Source: Clostridia bacterium
GTDB taxonomy: Bacteria > Bacillota_A > Clostridia > TANB77 > CAG-508
Assembly (NCBI GenBank): GCA_017621295.1
Contig: JAGATI010000011.1
Span: 1 to 27,965 of the forward strand
Direction of reading: 5' to 3'
Length of the DNA stretch: 27,965 nt
Shown: positions 1 to 8,440 of the stretch, piece after piece
Layout of the letters: every line of letters begins with the position of its first letter
Numbering within the stretch: position 1 is the stretch's first letter
Notes under the pieces: generated by a model
Databases searched by the model: none
What the model was told of the DNA's origin: nothing
Seen by the model: the letters and a program-made list of their open reading frames with translations, nothing else
Program-made: the position numbers and the translations under genes

Positions 1-109
1 AGTGTAGACATGTCTCTCGCCCTTTCTAAGACACTTTCGTATTAAAGATGGTAAACTTAACAGCTAAAAGTAAAAGTGTCTTAGAAAGGACGAGAGACAT
101 GTCTACACT
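1..109. repeat. 109-bp long hairpin element, copy 1
   Basis: Two 37-bp arms (1-37 and 73-109) are inverted repeats matching at 36 of 37 positions, around a 35-nt loop (38-72). The single mismatch pairs position 20 (C) with position 90 (A). A second copy with the same arms lies at 27464-27572, but its loop core is reversed. Both copies are followed by CAT. This copy lies 10 bp beyond the stop codon of the leftward tail-tube-like gene. Transcribed, it would form a very long RNA stem, longer than the other terminators here and lacking a U-tract directly after it. Roles consistent with the sequence are a palindromic mobile repeat, a recombination site, a processing site or a terminator; the sequence does not decide between them. 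The window begins exactly at the first base of the element. Confidence 0.9.
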
Positions 110-119
110 CATCTATATA

Positions 120-986
120 TTATTTATGAATTTTAGTATAGATTTGTGCAGATGAGCTTTCTGGAGTTTCATAATATCCCTTCTCAATATTGTCCATACC
201 TGAATTGTTGATACTTAAGTCTTCAACAACCGGATTGACAGTTCCAAGTATTTCTCCAGTTCGTTCATCATATTTAGTATATGTTCTATTATGCTCATAC
301 ATTGGTTGTATTGGATCTATATAGTATTTGTCTTCATCATATATAGTATCACCTCTTCCTATTTTAGTTGCATCATAATTGATGAATTGATAGTCAAAGT
401 TAGAATATTTGAATGACATATTGAAAGTTTGACTTGATGCTATAGGTTGAGTATAGTCTAAGTCAAGCATATCCATTCCTTCTACTAGAGGATCCATAAG
501 AACTATTTTAGAATATATTGATCCTTTATTAGACATAAGATCTATATTGAATGTATAGTCTAAGTCTTTATATTCAGTATCTCTTGTATATTGATATATG
601 AAACTTTCAAATAATATGAAGTAATTTAGAAATCCAATAGTATGTCTAAATGTGACATTTATTGTTTTATCTAAAAGACCCTTTGGACTTGCAGGACTAC
701 GATAATTGTAGTCAGTTGCGGGATACATAAATTCATTTTCTTTAATTCTTGAAGGTATTCTCAAAGGTCCTTCACCTTTGCCAGGTTGTGTTTGTGCAAC
801 TGTGGCATTATTGAATCCAAGAACTTGTATCTTCTGTATAGTCTCATTTACAAAATCTATTGGCTTTGTATAGAAGCTATGCTTAGAAATAAGAATCTTA
901 GTATACTTCTCATTTATTTCTTTAGGTATGAATTCATCAGGCAACATGAACCTGAACTTATCTTGTCTTCCTCTTAATGTAAACAT
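120..986 (-). CDS. Tail tube-like protein (T4 gp19/gp54-type fold)
   Basis: A 288-aa protein, probably a virion component of the tail tube or the tube initiator on the baseplate. The pattern resembles gp19: a strand-rich segment near residues 109-120 (TINVTFRHT) followed by a helix, then near residues 165-200 a run with 'KIVLMDPLV', an 'LDLDY' motif and a terminal 'TFNMSFKYSNFDYQF'. In T4 gp19 the equivalent elements are IEIKGLWP, LDWD and TFEVTLALDYWE, in the same order. It is longer than gp19 (163 aa), with extra N- and C-terminal segments; the last ~90 residues are polar and unrecognised. It follows the tape-measure-like gene and a 56-aa gene on the same strand, which is typical tail-module context. 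Its start lies 5 nt after the stop of the 56-aa gene with little Shine-Dalgarno, suggesting translational coupling. The family call is by eye; another baseplate protein is possible. Confidence 0.5.
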   Translation of the reverse strand: MFTLRGRQDKFRFMLPDEFIPKEINEKYTKILISKHSFYTKPIDFVNETIQKIQVLGFNNATVAQTQPGKGEGPLRIPSRIKENEFMYPATDYNYRSPASPKGLLDKTINVTFRHTIGFLNYFILFESFIYQYTRDTEYKDLDYTFNIDLMSNKGSIYSKIVLMDPLVEGMDMLDLDYTQPIASSQTFNMSFKYSNFDYQFINYDATKIGRGDTIYDEDKYYIDPIQPMYEHNRTYTKYDERTGEILGTVNPVVEDLSINNSGMDNIEKGYYETPESSSAQIYTKIHK

Positions 987-991
987 ATATG

Positions 992-1162
992 CTATACTAT
1001 AGTTATTTCTATTATGTTGCAGTCTTTTGTTGGTATTGTCTGTCTACCTTCTCTATTCTCTTTATTTATTGTCTCTCTACCAAATATTGACACTATTTCT
1101 TCATAAGACAGTGGTTGTAAATTTACTTTACTGTTCTTATATAATATATTGTATTTCTTCAT
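992..1162 (-). CDS. Small conserved-context protein, 56 aa, unknown function
   Basis: A short gene between the tape-measure-like gene and the tail-tube-like gene. It reads MKKYNILYKNSKV at the N-terminus and ends EITIV followed by TAG. The start is well supported: AGGAG lies 6 nt before the ATG, the clearest Shine-Dalgarno in the window. The product is polar and basic with no membrane segment or recognisable motif; 'LSYEEIVSIFGRETI' could form a helix. It lies 27 nt after the tape-measure stop and 5 nt before the next start, so it is probably cotranscribed with both. Its place next to a tape measure would suit a tail chaperone or small tail-assembly protein, but this is inference from position only. 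Confidence 0.7.
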   Translation of the reverse strand: MKKYNILYKNSKVNLQPLSYEEIVSIFGRETINKENREGRQTIPTKDCNIIEITIV

Positions 1163-1189
1163 ATTTTGCTCCTCTTATTATATAATATA

Positions 1190-4100
1190 TTATGATGGTT
1201 TAGCATTTCCCTTTGCCTTGTTACCATCTAAATTATATTTGAATATCATTTCCTCAAATACAGATGCTACAGTAGATCTCAATTGAGAGCTTATGTTTTG
1301 ATATGTATTCTTAGATTGTTGTGTCTTTATGCCATTAATGTTATATTGCTTAGCATTTGTCTGTTGCTGTTGTGGTGCAGGTAATGGCTTATCTTCTTTA
1401 CTACGATCAACTATAGGCTCTTGTATTGATATTGGACTGCTTCCACCTGTAGAACCACCACTTGGAGGAGTACTTCTATCATTTACTCCACCTGTTCCTG
1501 TACCACCAGAATTGTTGCTAGAATCATCAAGACCAACTTTGACAAGAAGAGGATTCTTCATAGTGTTCTCTACTTCTTGTATAGCTTTTCTTACAAATTC
1601 ATTACGTTCTTTCTGTATGCGTTCGGCCGTATTGAATGTGTCCTTAGTAGACTTAAGCTCTATTACTAACTTATCTAATACAGCAGAAAGCTTAACTGCT
1701 ATAGCTTCAGTAAGTCCATCAAGATTTCCCATGTTTACTGCTAACTTATTTAAGCTTTCAGTAAGTCCAGTCAATGAATTGACTTTAGCTAAATCCACTG
1801 AATTTATCACTCTTGTAAACTCAGATACATCCTCAGTTTCAGTATGGAATTTGTCTAAGCTGTCTTGTGATATTTCAGACATTACTCTATTTATTCCTTG
1901 TAGTGCTTTAGAGAATATGTCTTGACCACTACCTTGTTCAAATAGAGAATCTTTTAGACTTTCAAACATAGAAGCTGAACCATTATTAAAGTCTATTAGT
2001 GACTTATATGCTTCAGCCATATTCATAATGCCAAGCTTATATTGCTTTGATATATTGGCAAAATTGTTTATGCCAACCATATTCTCAGATGACTTTATTA
2101 TAGCATCTATAGAGCTTATAGTTCTAGTTGTCTGTATTATAGTATCACTGAACTTATTAAGTCTCACCATATTTTCAAAGTCTATCATAGCAAACTTATC
2201 ATCATTGAACTGTGTAAGACCATTTATGAAATTATGTATAGTAGATGAGAAGTTCTTACTAGATCCAATATTTATTCTATTAGCACTTGCCAATATGTTT
2301 AAGCATCTGTCTATACATAATTGTATTTCAGATTCATGCTTACTAAAGTTTCCCATATTGTTGAACAGTTCGTCATCAAAATCAAGCTCTTTCATGAATT
2401 GCTTTATTGGCTTTATCAATCCATTTAATGAATATGTTGAAGACAATGCTAATGTATCAATATTCTTATTATATACATTATATATAGAAGATATAGATGA
2501 TACAATACCTGTAACCTTTTGTAATGACTTTACTGTGTTGTCATCTATATTATTCAAATTATTTATTGATGAATCAAATGAATCAGATATAGTAGATACA
2601 GCAAACTTTAGACGGTTATCTGCATTTATTTTTGCAAATATCTTATCAGCATCTTCATTATATAGACCTGAACCTATCTTAGCAAACACCTTACCAAGAG
2701 TAGTATACATAGTCTGATATTCTACTAAAGATTCATTCATATCTTCTAATATGTCAGAATCAATGAACTTAATGTCCATAGGAGATTCAAGAACTATTGA
2801 AATGAGATCTTTAAGCTTATTTACGTTTTGTGTTGGATTATATATCTTATCTATAAGATCCCTATTTTGATCTGTAAGAACTTTAGATACAGAATTGAAT
2901 GCTGTAGATATGCCATTATATATAGTACTGTATGCAACAACATTATTCTTAAGCTCATTTAGCTTATTGACATCAACTGTAGTATTTGCTTCATTTATAG
3001 CACTTGGCAATACACTAAGTACCTTTTCAAGCAATACTTGAACCCAACCTTTGTTTCCAGGGAAGTTAGTCCTGTAGAACATAGGTATAGTAGCTATGTT
3101 CTTTCCTTGTATCTTCATCTCAGTAATGGCATTTATAGATGATATTACTGTCTTAATAGTTTCAGATATAGACTTTGCTGCATCTTTCATTTCAGTAAGC
3201 ATCTCTGCATCATCATCTAATGCTTTGCTTTCATGTTCACTATATACAGTTTCTACTGCTCCAAATATGCTATTGAATATTGCACTTATTCTCAATCCAG
3301 CTTTTATTATGTCAGCATTTGTAAGCATCACTTCTTTACCAGCAGCATTCTTATATCGCATACTGCTTATATCTATGATAGCTTTAGCTACATCACCAAG
3401 CATCTTACCCATACCTGATGTTGCTGCCATCATCTTACCAAACTTACTGTTTTCTGCTTTATTACTGAACCATGATGGATCTTCAAACCAGTCAGGATGC
3501 TTGTCAAATGTTCTTATTAGAGCATTTCCTATTGTAGTTATTGTTACTTCTACATATTGTGATGCTCTTCTAAAGTCACTCCATTTCATAGCTCTAAACT
3601 TACCTTCGAGCATATGACCATCTCTATCATATTCTTGTATTCTCATAGCAGCAAAGCTTTGTACTGACTTAGCAATTTCAGTTATCATCTTACCCATACC
3701 AGTACATGCTTTTATTACTTTAAAGAACTTAGAGTTTTCTCCACCTCTACCAAACCAGCTTGAATCATCAAACCAGTCCTGATGTCCTTCATATGTAGTC
3801 AATATAGATGTTCCGAGTGTTGATATTATCTCTGCTATGTTTTTTGCCGCAACATCAAAGTTAGATGGATCCCATTTTGTGAACTTTATTGGCTTACCAT
3901 CTCTATCCCATTCTATTGGCATTGACAATGTAGCATAGTTTTTGACACCTTCTGCTATAGATGATATCATATTTCCCATGCCTGTACAAGCCTTTATCAC
4001 CCTACCAAATGGTGTACTTTCACCAAAGCCAAGAATTCCACCACTAGCTTCAAACATCTCAGGATGATCTACATATGTCTTAGTTATAGCTTCACCCAAT

Positions 4101-7100
4101 GTGACTAATATCTTATTGATATTATCTTTAGCAGATTCAAACATGTTGTAGTCAAAAGGCTTAAATGCTATTGGCTTACCATCTTTGTCCCATTTTGTGG
4201 CTATTGTGAGATTTGCATATTCCTTGACAGCAGATGATATGTCAGATATTAGACCACCAAGAGCACTGTAGGAATTTACTACCTTAGTGAACTTTGACTT
4301 AGCTCCGAATCCAAGAATTCCACCACTAGTCTCAAATAAGTCAGGTGAATTGTCATATGCAAATATTATAGCACCACCAAGTGTTGTAAGTATTGCTGTT
4401 ATGTTGTCATTTACAGATTTAGTAAGATCATCTTTATTTACTTCTTTTCTACCAACTATCTTACCATTCTTATATATAGGGATTGTAAGATTTGCATAGT
4501 CACTCAATCCCTCTGATATGTCAGAAAGCATTCCACCAAGAGCAGAACATGATATTACTACCTTAGTGAACTTTGACTTAGCTCCGAATCCAAGAATTCC
4601 ACCACTAGTCTCAAATAGATGTGGGGCTTTGTCATAAGTATCTATAATAGCATTACCCAATGTTGTTATTATTAGCTTCACATTGTCAGCAGCTTGTTGG
4701 AAGTCAGATTGCTTTAGATTTCTTCTACCTACCATCTTACCAGAAGCATCATACTTTGGTACTGTCATATATGCATAGTCTTGCACACCATCAGCTATCT
4801 TTGAAAGCATCCTACCAAGCCCTGTACATGCTCTTATAGTATCTCCAAATGGAGAATTTCCCCAGAAGTCAGTCTTAAATATGTTTGGATTCTCTTCATA
4901 TGTCTCTATTACGGCCTTACCTAATGTAGTTATGATAGTCTTAGCGTTATTAGCAGCCATTGTAAAATCTTCAGGCTTCATTCTATCATATTTTACTATT
5001 TTAGTGCCTTCATATATGGGTATGCTTAATGTGGCAATCATTTGTGTTGTTCTAGCAACTTCACTTATAGTCTTAGCTAACTGTTGCATAGTACCGGCAG
5101 CCATGTTCAATGTAAGTGCAGTTATTGGATTTGCTAATGGCGCTAAAGCTAAAGATATTCCTAAGAAGTCTGTTATCATTTTAACAACAGAACTTGTATT
5201 GAAGTCTTTACTGTTCTTACAAGCAAGTATTATCTCATTCATTGATTCGGCAACCATCTTAAGTGCCTTACTTGCCATCCATACTATACCAACCAAGCCA
5301 GCTATTAGTACTTCACCTATTCCAACTGCAACATTTATTCCAGGACTTCCAAGTATGAATGCTACAGCAGCTAATGATCCCATGGCTATAACCAATGAAC
5401 TCATACCATTTATTAGATTCAAAGGACCACCAAATGCATTCACTGCATCAGCAGCACAAGCAAACGCCTTACCAGCTAACCATACTATACCAGTAATACC
5501 AGCCATTATAATCAATCCTTTGAACACATTAGAGCCTATCTTCGACATTACATTCAGCACTCCTGACATCATAAGCATAAATATTGTAAGTATTCCACCA
5601 AATATCAATGCCTTGAGCATTTCATTTAATGTCATGACGGTACCAGCAATCATCAATATTATGCCTGATACTGCTATAATTACAGCAAGTCCTGTGGCTG
5701 TCATAAGACTGTTCTTTAATTCTTTAGCTCCAAGCTTATATGCAAATATAACTAATCCTATGAATGTTGCTAATATCAAACCAAATGCTATGACATTCTT
5801 AACCATTCCAGGAATGTACATGAACGCTGCACCAACTAACAATGTAACAGCAGATACTGCTATCAACTTTGCAAATTCTGCAGCATACTTCATAGAACGT
5901 TTTATGTCTTTAGATGCTATATTGTATGCACCAACAACAAGAAGTATAAATCCAGACAACAACAAACCAAATTTCATAGTTGCTATAGGCATACCACTTA
6001 TCATCATGAATGCACCACCAATAATCAATATAACACCTGATGTTGCTACTAAGTAAAGAAAGTTGTCAGATGCAATCTTAGCATCTTTAATCATTTCACT
6101 TGCTTTCATATATCCATAGCTTACTATATATATGAAAGCTGACAATTCAACTGCAAATGCAAGTGCTCCTATGACAATCATAGGATTTTTTAATGTCAAA
6201 TAAGCACCTGCCATTAATATCATACCAGATACAGCAATGACTGCAGCAAAATCTTCAATAACCTTCATTGATTCAGTTACGTCATTTGTTGCATTCTTAA
6301 CAGTAGATATTGTTGTCCATATGAATGTGTTTAAAGCAACAGTAAAGAACAATATTCCTGCTATATTCTTAATAAGCCAATCACCCATTGCAGCACCAGC
6401 AATAAGTCCTAATGCACATATATATAAGAACACACCAAATTGCTCCATATCCTTAAATGCATTCTCTATACCCATAGTTGATATTCTCACAACAGTTAGT
6501 GTCATAAGCATAAATGATCCAAGAAGCACAGAGAATGCAATCATCTCTCCTATATGCTTAGCTACAAATATTCCAACTATAGAACTCAATATGCATACTC
6601 CAGTTATAGCAAGCATAAATTTAGCAAATTGTTTTATTTGCTTATCTGCAAGCTTAAGCTCTTTTATGTCTATTCCATTTATTGCTTCTATTACTTTAGC
6701 TGTTCTCTTTACAAATAACTTGACAAACATCAATCCTAAAGTTCCTGGGAGCACTGTAGCTAACAACAATGTAGAATATGCCGCTATCTTAGATATATTT
6801 TCAAACAATGTCTTAGCAGACAATATTTTTGCATTGTCTTTTTTAGTAAATTCAGGGAAGCTTACTATTGCTGCAAACAATCCATCAGATTTGTCACTTA
6901 TAGAATTTAAGAAGTCTATATAAGCAGAAACACCTTGTTTTGCTATTGCTGACTTAATACTACTCATAGTAAACTTATCAATAAGTAATTCTAAGTCATC
7001 AATAACATTAAGACATTTCTTAATTTTTCTTCTATCTACTTTATTTAAGCTTTCTATAGCTTCATATAGTCTTGTAGAAATTCCTGACAATCCATACAAT

Positions 7101-8323
7101 ACAATTCTAATGTCATCTATAAATTCAACTGCAAATGTAGCAGATGGTCCCATATCAGCAATTTGTCTTATGATGTCATTTATGTTTACCATACTGACAG
7201 ACATAATCATAAGACGATTTCTCATCTTCTTGTTATCCAGCCAAGCAAATTCATCAGATGTCAACTCAGCAAGAGGCTCAAGATTTTCTATTGCTTCTAA
7301 TATTAAGTCAGAATCAAGCTCATTTATAGCCGTTATAAACTTAGACAAATTTTGAATACCAACAACATATTCTTTATTAAGCCAAGAAAAGTCAATATTT
7401 GACATCCATTGCAGCTTATTCAATATTTCTGCTGTATGTATTAAGTCATTCTCATCTATGTTGTTTATGCTCTTTATGTCTATACTACTAAGAGTATTTA
7501 TGACTGTTGTCAACTCAGGCACGGATTTGTTCAATATCTTAAGCTTATTTAAGAAGTCTTTATCTATCCATGATACATCCAATGTACTTAGAGCATTTCC
7601 AACATTGGTCAGCTTATTTATAGAATCAATGAATTCATTGACATCAAAGTCGTATCCAAATATAGTGTTAGAATCTATATTTAGTTCTGTAAGTTTCTTC
7701 AATGCTTCTACACCTTTGTTGTCTAAGCCTTCAACTATGACTTTAATCTTAGCTGCAACATCATCATTAGATGAAGAAACTTTAGCATTCATAGTAGTAT
7801 ATATGCTTTCTATCAACTTATATAATTCACCTCCATTGTTTATAGACATAAGTTTTGCTTCTATAGATGCTCCATATGCATTTAGCATCATCTCCATATG
7901 TGGAAGCTTCTTTGTATCAAACAATGTAAGTCTAGAAAGTATCTTACTTAGATAGAATGTATTTGTTTGCTCAATTGATTTATGTATATTGTTAAACTGT
8001 TCAATTATCTTCTTAGTATTTTCAACAATATTTGTCTGTATGTTGTTTTTGCCAATATACTTCTTTAATTGTTGGAAAGTACTCTTTTCAGTAATTACAT
8101 TATATCCAAGCACAGCTCCAGCAACAACCATCATAGATTCTCTAATTCCCTTTAATACATCTTCTATATCTGTTGTTCCTGTAACTATAGTGCTTCTAAA
8201 CTTTTCATTTTGCTCTTGTTCATTCTTTACAGCACCAGGTGTTCTATTCTTGCTTCTATCAGCAGAATTTACAGCTATATTAGTCTTTTCAGAATTTACA
8301 ATTATCTTTGATGATTTTGCCAT
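1190..8323 (-). CDS. Tape-measure-like giant tail protein, 2377 aa
   Basis: Probably the tail tape measure protein, which sets tail length during assembly and can pass into the host envelope on infection. Evidence is the exceptional length, the composition and the neighbours (tail tube-like gene downstream, fibre gene upstream). Residues ~1-510 are mostly helical and polar. Residues ~510-1030 hold a dense series of hydrophobic segments (for example 'TLLLATVLPGTLGLMFV'), at least ten potential membrane helices. Residues ~1100-1654 contain six tandem ~93-residue repeats. Residues ~1655-2230 are helical again, followed by a Gly/Ser/Pro-rich linker with 'GGTGTGG' and a 'PAPQQQQ' stretch, and a short helical end. 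At the ~0.15 nm per residue often seen for tape measures, this would imply a tail of roughly 350 nm, as a rough upper guide. It has its own candidate promoter motif at 8354-8369 and is followed by two tail genes. A different giant membrane-active virion protein cannot be excluded. Confidence 0.7.
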   Translation of the reverse strand: MAKSSKIIVNSEKTNIAVNSADRSKNRTPGAVKNEQEQNEKFRSTIVTGTTDIEDVLKGIRESMMVVAGAVLGYNVITEKSTFQQLKKYIGKNNIQTNIVENTKKIIEQFNNIHKSIEQTNTFYLSKILSRLTLFDTKKLPHMEMMLNAYGASIEAKLMSINNGGELYKLIESIYTTMNAKVSSSNDDVAAKIKVIVEGLDNKGVEALKKLTELNIDSNTIFGYDFDVNEFIDSINKLTNVGNALSTLDVSWIDKDFLNKLKILNKSVPELTTVINTLSSIDIKSINNIDENDLIHTAEILNKLQWMSNIDFSWLNKEYVVGIQNLSKFITAINELDSDLILEAIENLEPLAELTSDEFAWLDNKKMRNRLMIMSVSMVNINDIIRQIADMGPSATFAVEFIDDIRIVLYGLSGISTRLYEAIESLNKVDRRKIKKCLNVIDDLELLIDKFTMSSIKSAIAKQGVSAYIDFLNSISDKSDGLFAAIVSFPEFTKKDNAKILSAKTLFENISKIAAYSTLLLATVLPGTLGLMFVKLFVKRTAKVIEAINGIDIKELKLADKQIKQFAKFMLAITGVCILSSIVGIFVAKHIGEMIAFSVLLGSFMLMTLTVVRISTMGIENAFKDMEQFGVFLYICALGLIAGAAMGDWLIKNIAGILFFTVALNTFIWTTISTVKNATNDVTESMKVIEDFAAVIAVSGMILMAGAYLTLKNPMIVIGALAFAVELSAFIYIVSYGYMKASEMIKDAKIASDNFLYLVATSGVILIIGGAFMMISGMPIATMKFGLLLSGFILLVVGAYNIASKDIKRSMKYAAEFAKLIAVSAVTLLVGAAFMYIPGMVKNVIAFGLILATFIGLVIFAYKLGAKELKNSLMTATGLAVIIAVSGIILMIAGTVMTLNEMLKALIFGGILTIFMLMMSGVLNVMSKIGSNVFKGLIIMAGITGIVWLAGKAFACAADAVNAFGGPLNLINGMSSLVIAMGSLAAVAFILGSPGINVAVGIGEVLIAGLVGIVWMASKALKMVAESMNEIILACKNSKDFNTSSVVKMITDFLGISLALAPLANPITALTLNMAAGTMQQLAKTISEVARTTQMIATLSIPIYEGTKIVKYDRMKPEDFTMAANNAKTIITTLGKAVIETYEENPNIFKTDFWGNSPFGDTIRACTGLGRMLSKIADGVQDYAYMTVPKYDASGKMVGRRNLKQSDFQQAADNVKLIITTLGNAIIDTYDKAPHLFETSGGILGFGAKSKFTKVVISCSALGGMLSDISEGLSDYANLTIPIYKNGKIVGRKEVNKDDLTKSVNDNITAILTTLGGAIIFAYDNSPDLFETSGGILGFGAKSKFTKVVNSYSALGGLISDISSAVKEYANLTIATKWDKDGKPIAFKPFDYNMFESAKDNINKILVTLGEAITKTYVDHPEMFEASGGILGFGESTPFGRVIKACTGMGNMISSIAEGVKNYATLSMPIEWDRDGKPIKFTKWDPSNFDVAAKNIAEIISTLGTSILTTYEGHQDWFDDSSWFGRGGENSKFFKVIKACTGMGKMITEIAKSVQSFAAMRIQEYDRDGHMLEGKFRAMKWSDFRRASQYVEVTITTIGNALIRTFDKHPDWFEDPSWFSNKAENSKFGKMMAATSGMGKMLGDVAKAIIDISSMRYKNAAGKEVMLTNADIIKAGLRISAIFNSIFGAVETVYSEHESKALDDDAEMLTEMKDAAKSISETIKTVISSINAITEMKIQGKNIATIPMFYRTNFPGNKGWVQVLLEKVLSVLPSAINEANTTVDVNKLNELKNNVVAYSTIYNGISTAFNSVSKVLTDQNRDLIDKIYNPTQNVNKLKDLISIVLESPMDIKFIDSDILEDMNESLVEYQTMYTTLGKVFAKIGSGLYNEDADKIFAKINADNRLKFAVSTISDSFDSSINNLNNIDDNTVKSLQKVTGIVSSISSIYNVYNKNIDTLALSSTYSLNGLIKPIKQFMKELDFDDELFNNMGNFSKHESEIQLCIDRCLNILASANRINIGSSKNFSSTIHNFINGLTQFNDDKFAMIDFENMVRLNKFSDTIIQTTRTISSIDAIIKSSENMVGINNFANISKQYKLGIMNMAEAYKSLIDFNNGSASMFESLKDSLFEQGSGQDIFSKALQGINRVMSEISQDSLDKFHTETEDVSEFTRVINSVDLAKVNSLTGLTESLNKLAVNMGNLDGLTEAIAVKLSAVLDKLVIELKSTKDTFNTAERIQKERNEFVRKAIQEVENTMKNPLLVKVGLDDSSNNSGGTGTGGVNDRSTPPSGGSTGGSSPISIQEPIVDRSKEDKPLPAPQQQQTNAKQYNINGIKTQQSKNTYQNISSQLRSTVASVFEEMIFKYNLDGNKAKGNAKPS
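3360..5025 (-). repeat. Six tandem ~93-residue protein repeats in the tape-measure-like gene
   Basis: Each unit has the same order: a strand pair with 'YDxxGK' or 'WDxDGKPI', a helix with 'I(I/L)(T/S)TLGxAI', an aromatic 'TY...P..F' segment, a loop such as 'GGILGFG' or 'SSWFGRGGE', 'S.F.KV', and a helix with 'GMG.MI..IA..V..YA'. Units 2 and 3 share an exact 63-bp block (4276-4338 and 4555-4617, 279 bp or 93 codons apart). A seventh, degenerate unit may occupy 3117-3359. The remaining units have diverged much further, so units 2 and 3 were duplicated or converted recently. Confidence 0.85.
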
Positions 8324-8353
8324 GTATTGATATTATGCATATTATATTAGAGT

Positions 8354-8369
8354 TATATATAAAAATACA
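8354..8369 (-). promoter_or_regulatory. Candidate phage promoter motif for the tape-measure unit
   Basis: On the minus strand this reads GTATTTTTATATAT, about 30-45 nt before the start codon at 8323. The same T-run plus TATATA pattern occurs before the genes starting at 11140 (minus), 13689 (plus) and 24299 (plus). It lies just after the terminator at 8393-8416. The AT-rich background means chance similarity must be considered. Confidence 0.5.
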
Positions 8370-8392
8370 TTTTTGATGAATTTATACAATAA

Positions 8393-8416
8393 AAGGCAGA
8401 TTATATAATCTGCCTT
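8393..8416 (-). terminator. Terminator after the tail fibre gene
   Basis: A perfect 24-bp palindrome (arms AAGGCAGA and TCTGCCTT around TTATATAA) lies 24 nt after the fibre stop codon. On the minus strand it continues into TTTTATT, giving a typical U-tract. It separates the fibre gene from the tape-measure unit. Confidence 0.85.
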
Positions 8417-8440
8417 AGTATATATTAGTATGTAATTTTC

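Noticed and set aside
1..109. Hairpin telomere of a linear N15-like replicon
   Set aside because: The internal copy at 27464-27572 has full arms and a 35-nt loop rather than a resolved palindrome centre, and no protelomerase is present in the window. A repeat or regulatory element is simpler.
4881..6056. Long plus-strand open frame (391 codons), and other plus-strand frames across 1329-8330
   Set aside because: They lie antisense to the continuous 2377-aa frame, have the Ile/Asn/Ser-rich composition of a reverse-complement shadow, and lack promoters or ribosome-binding sites.
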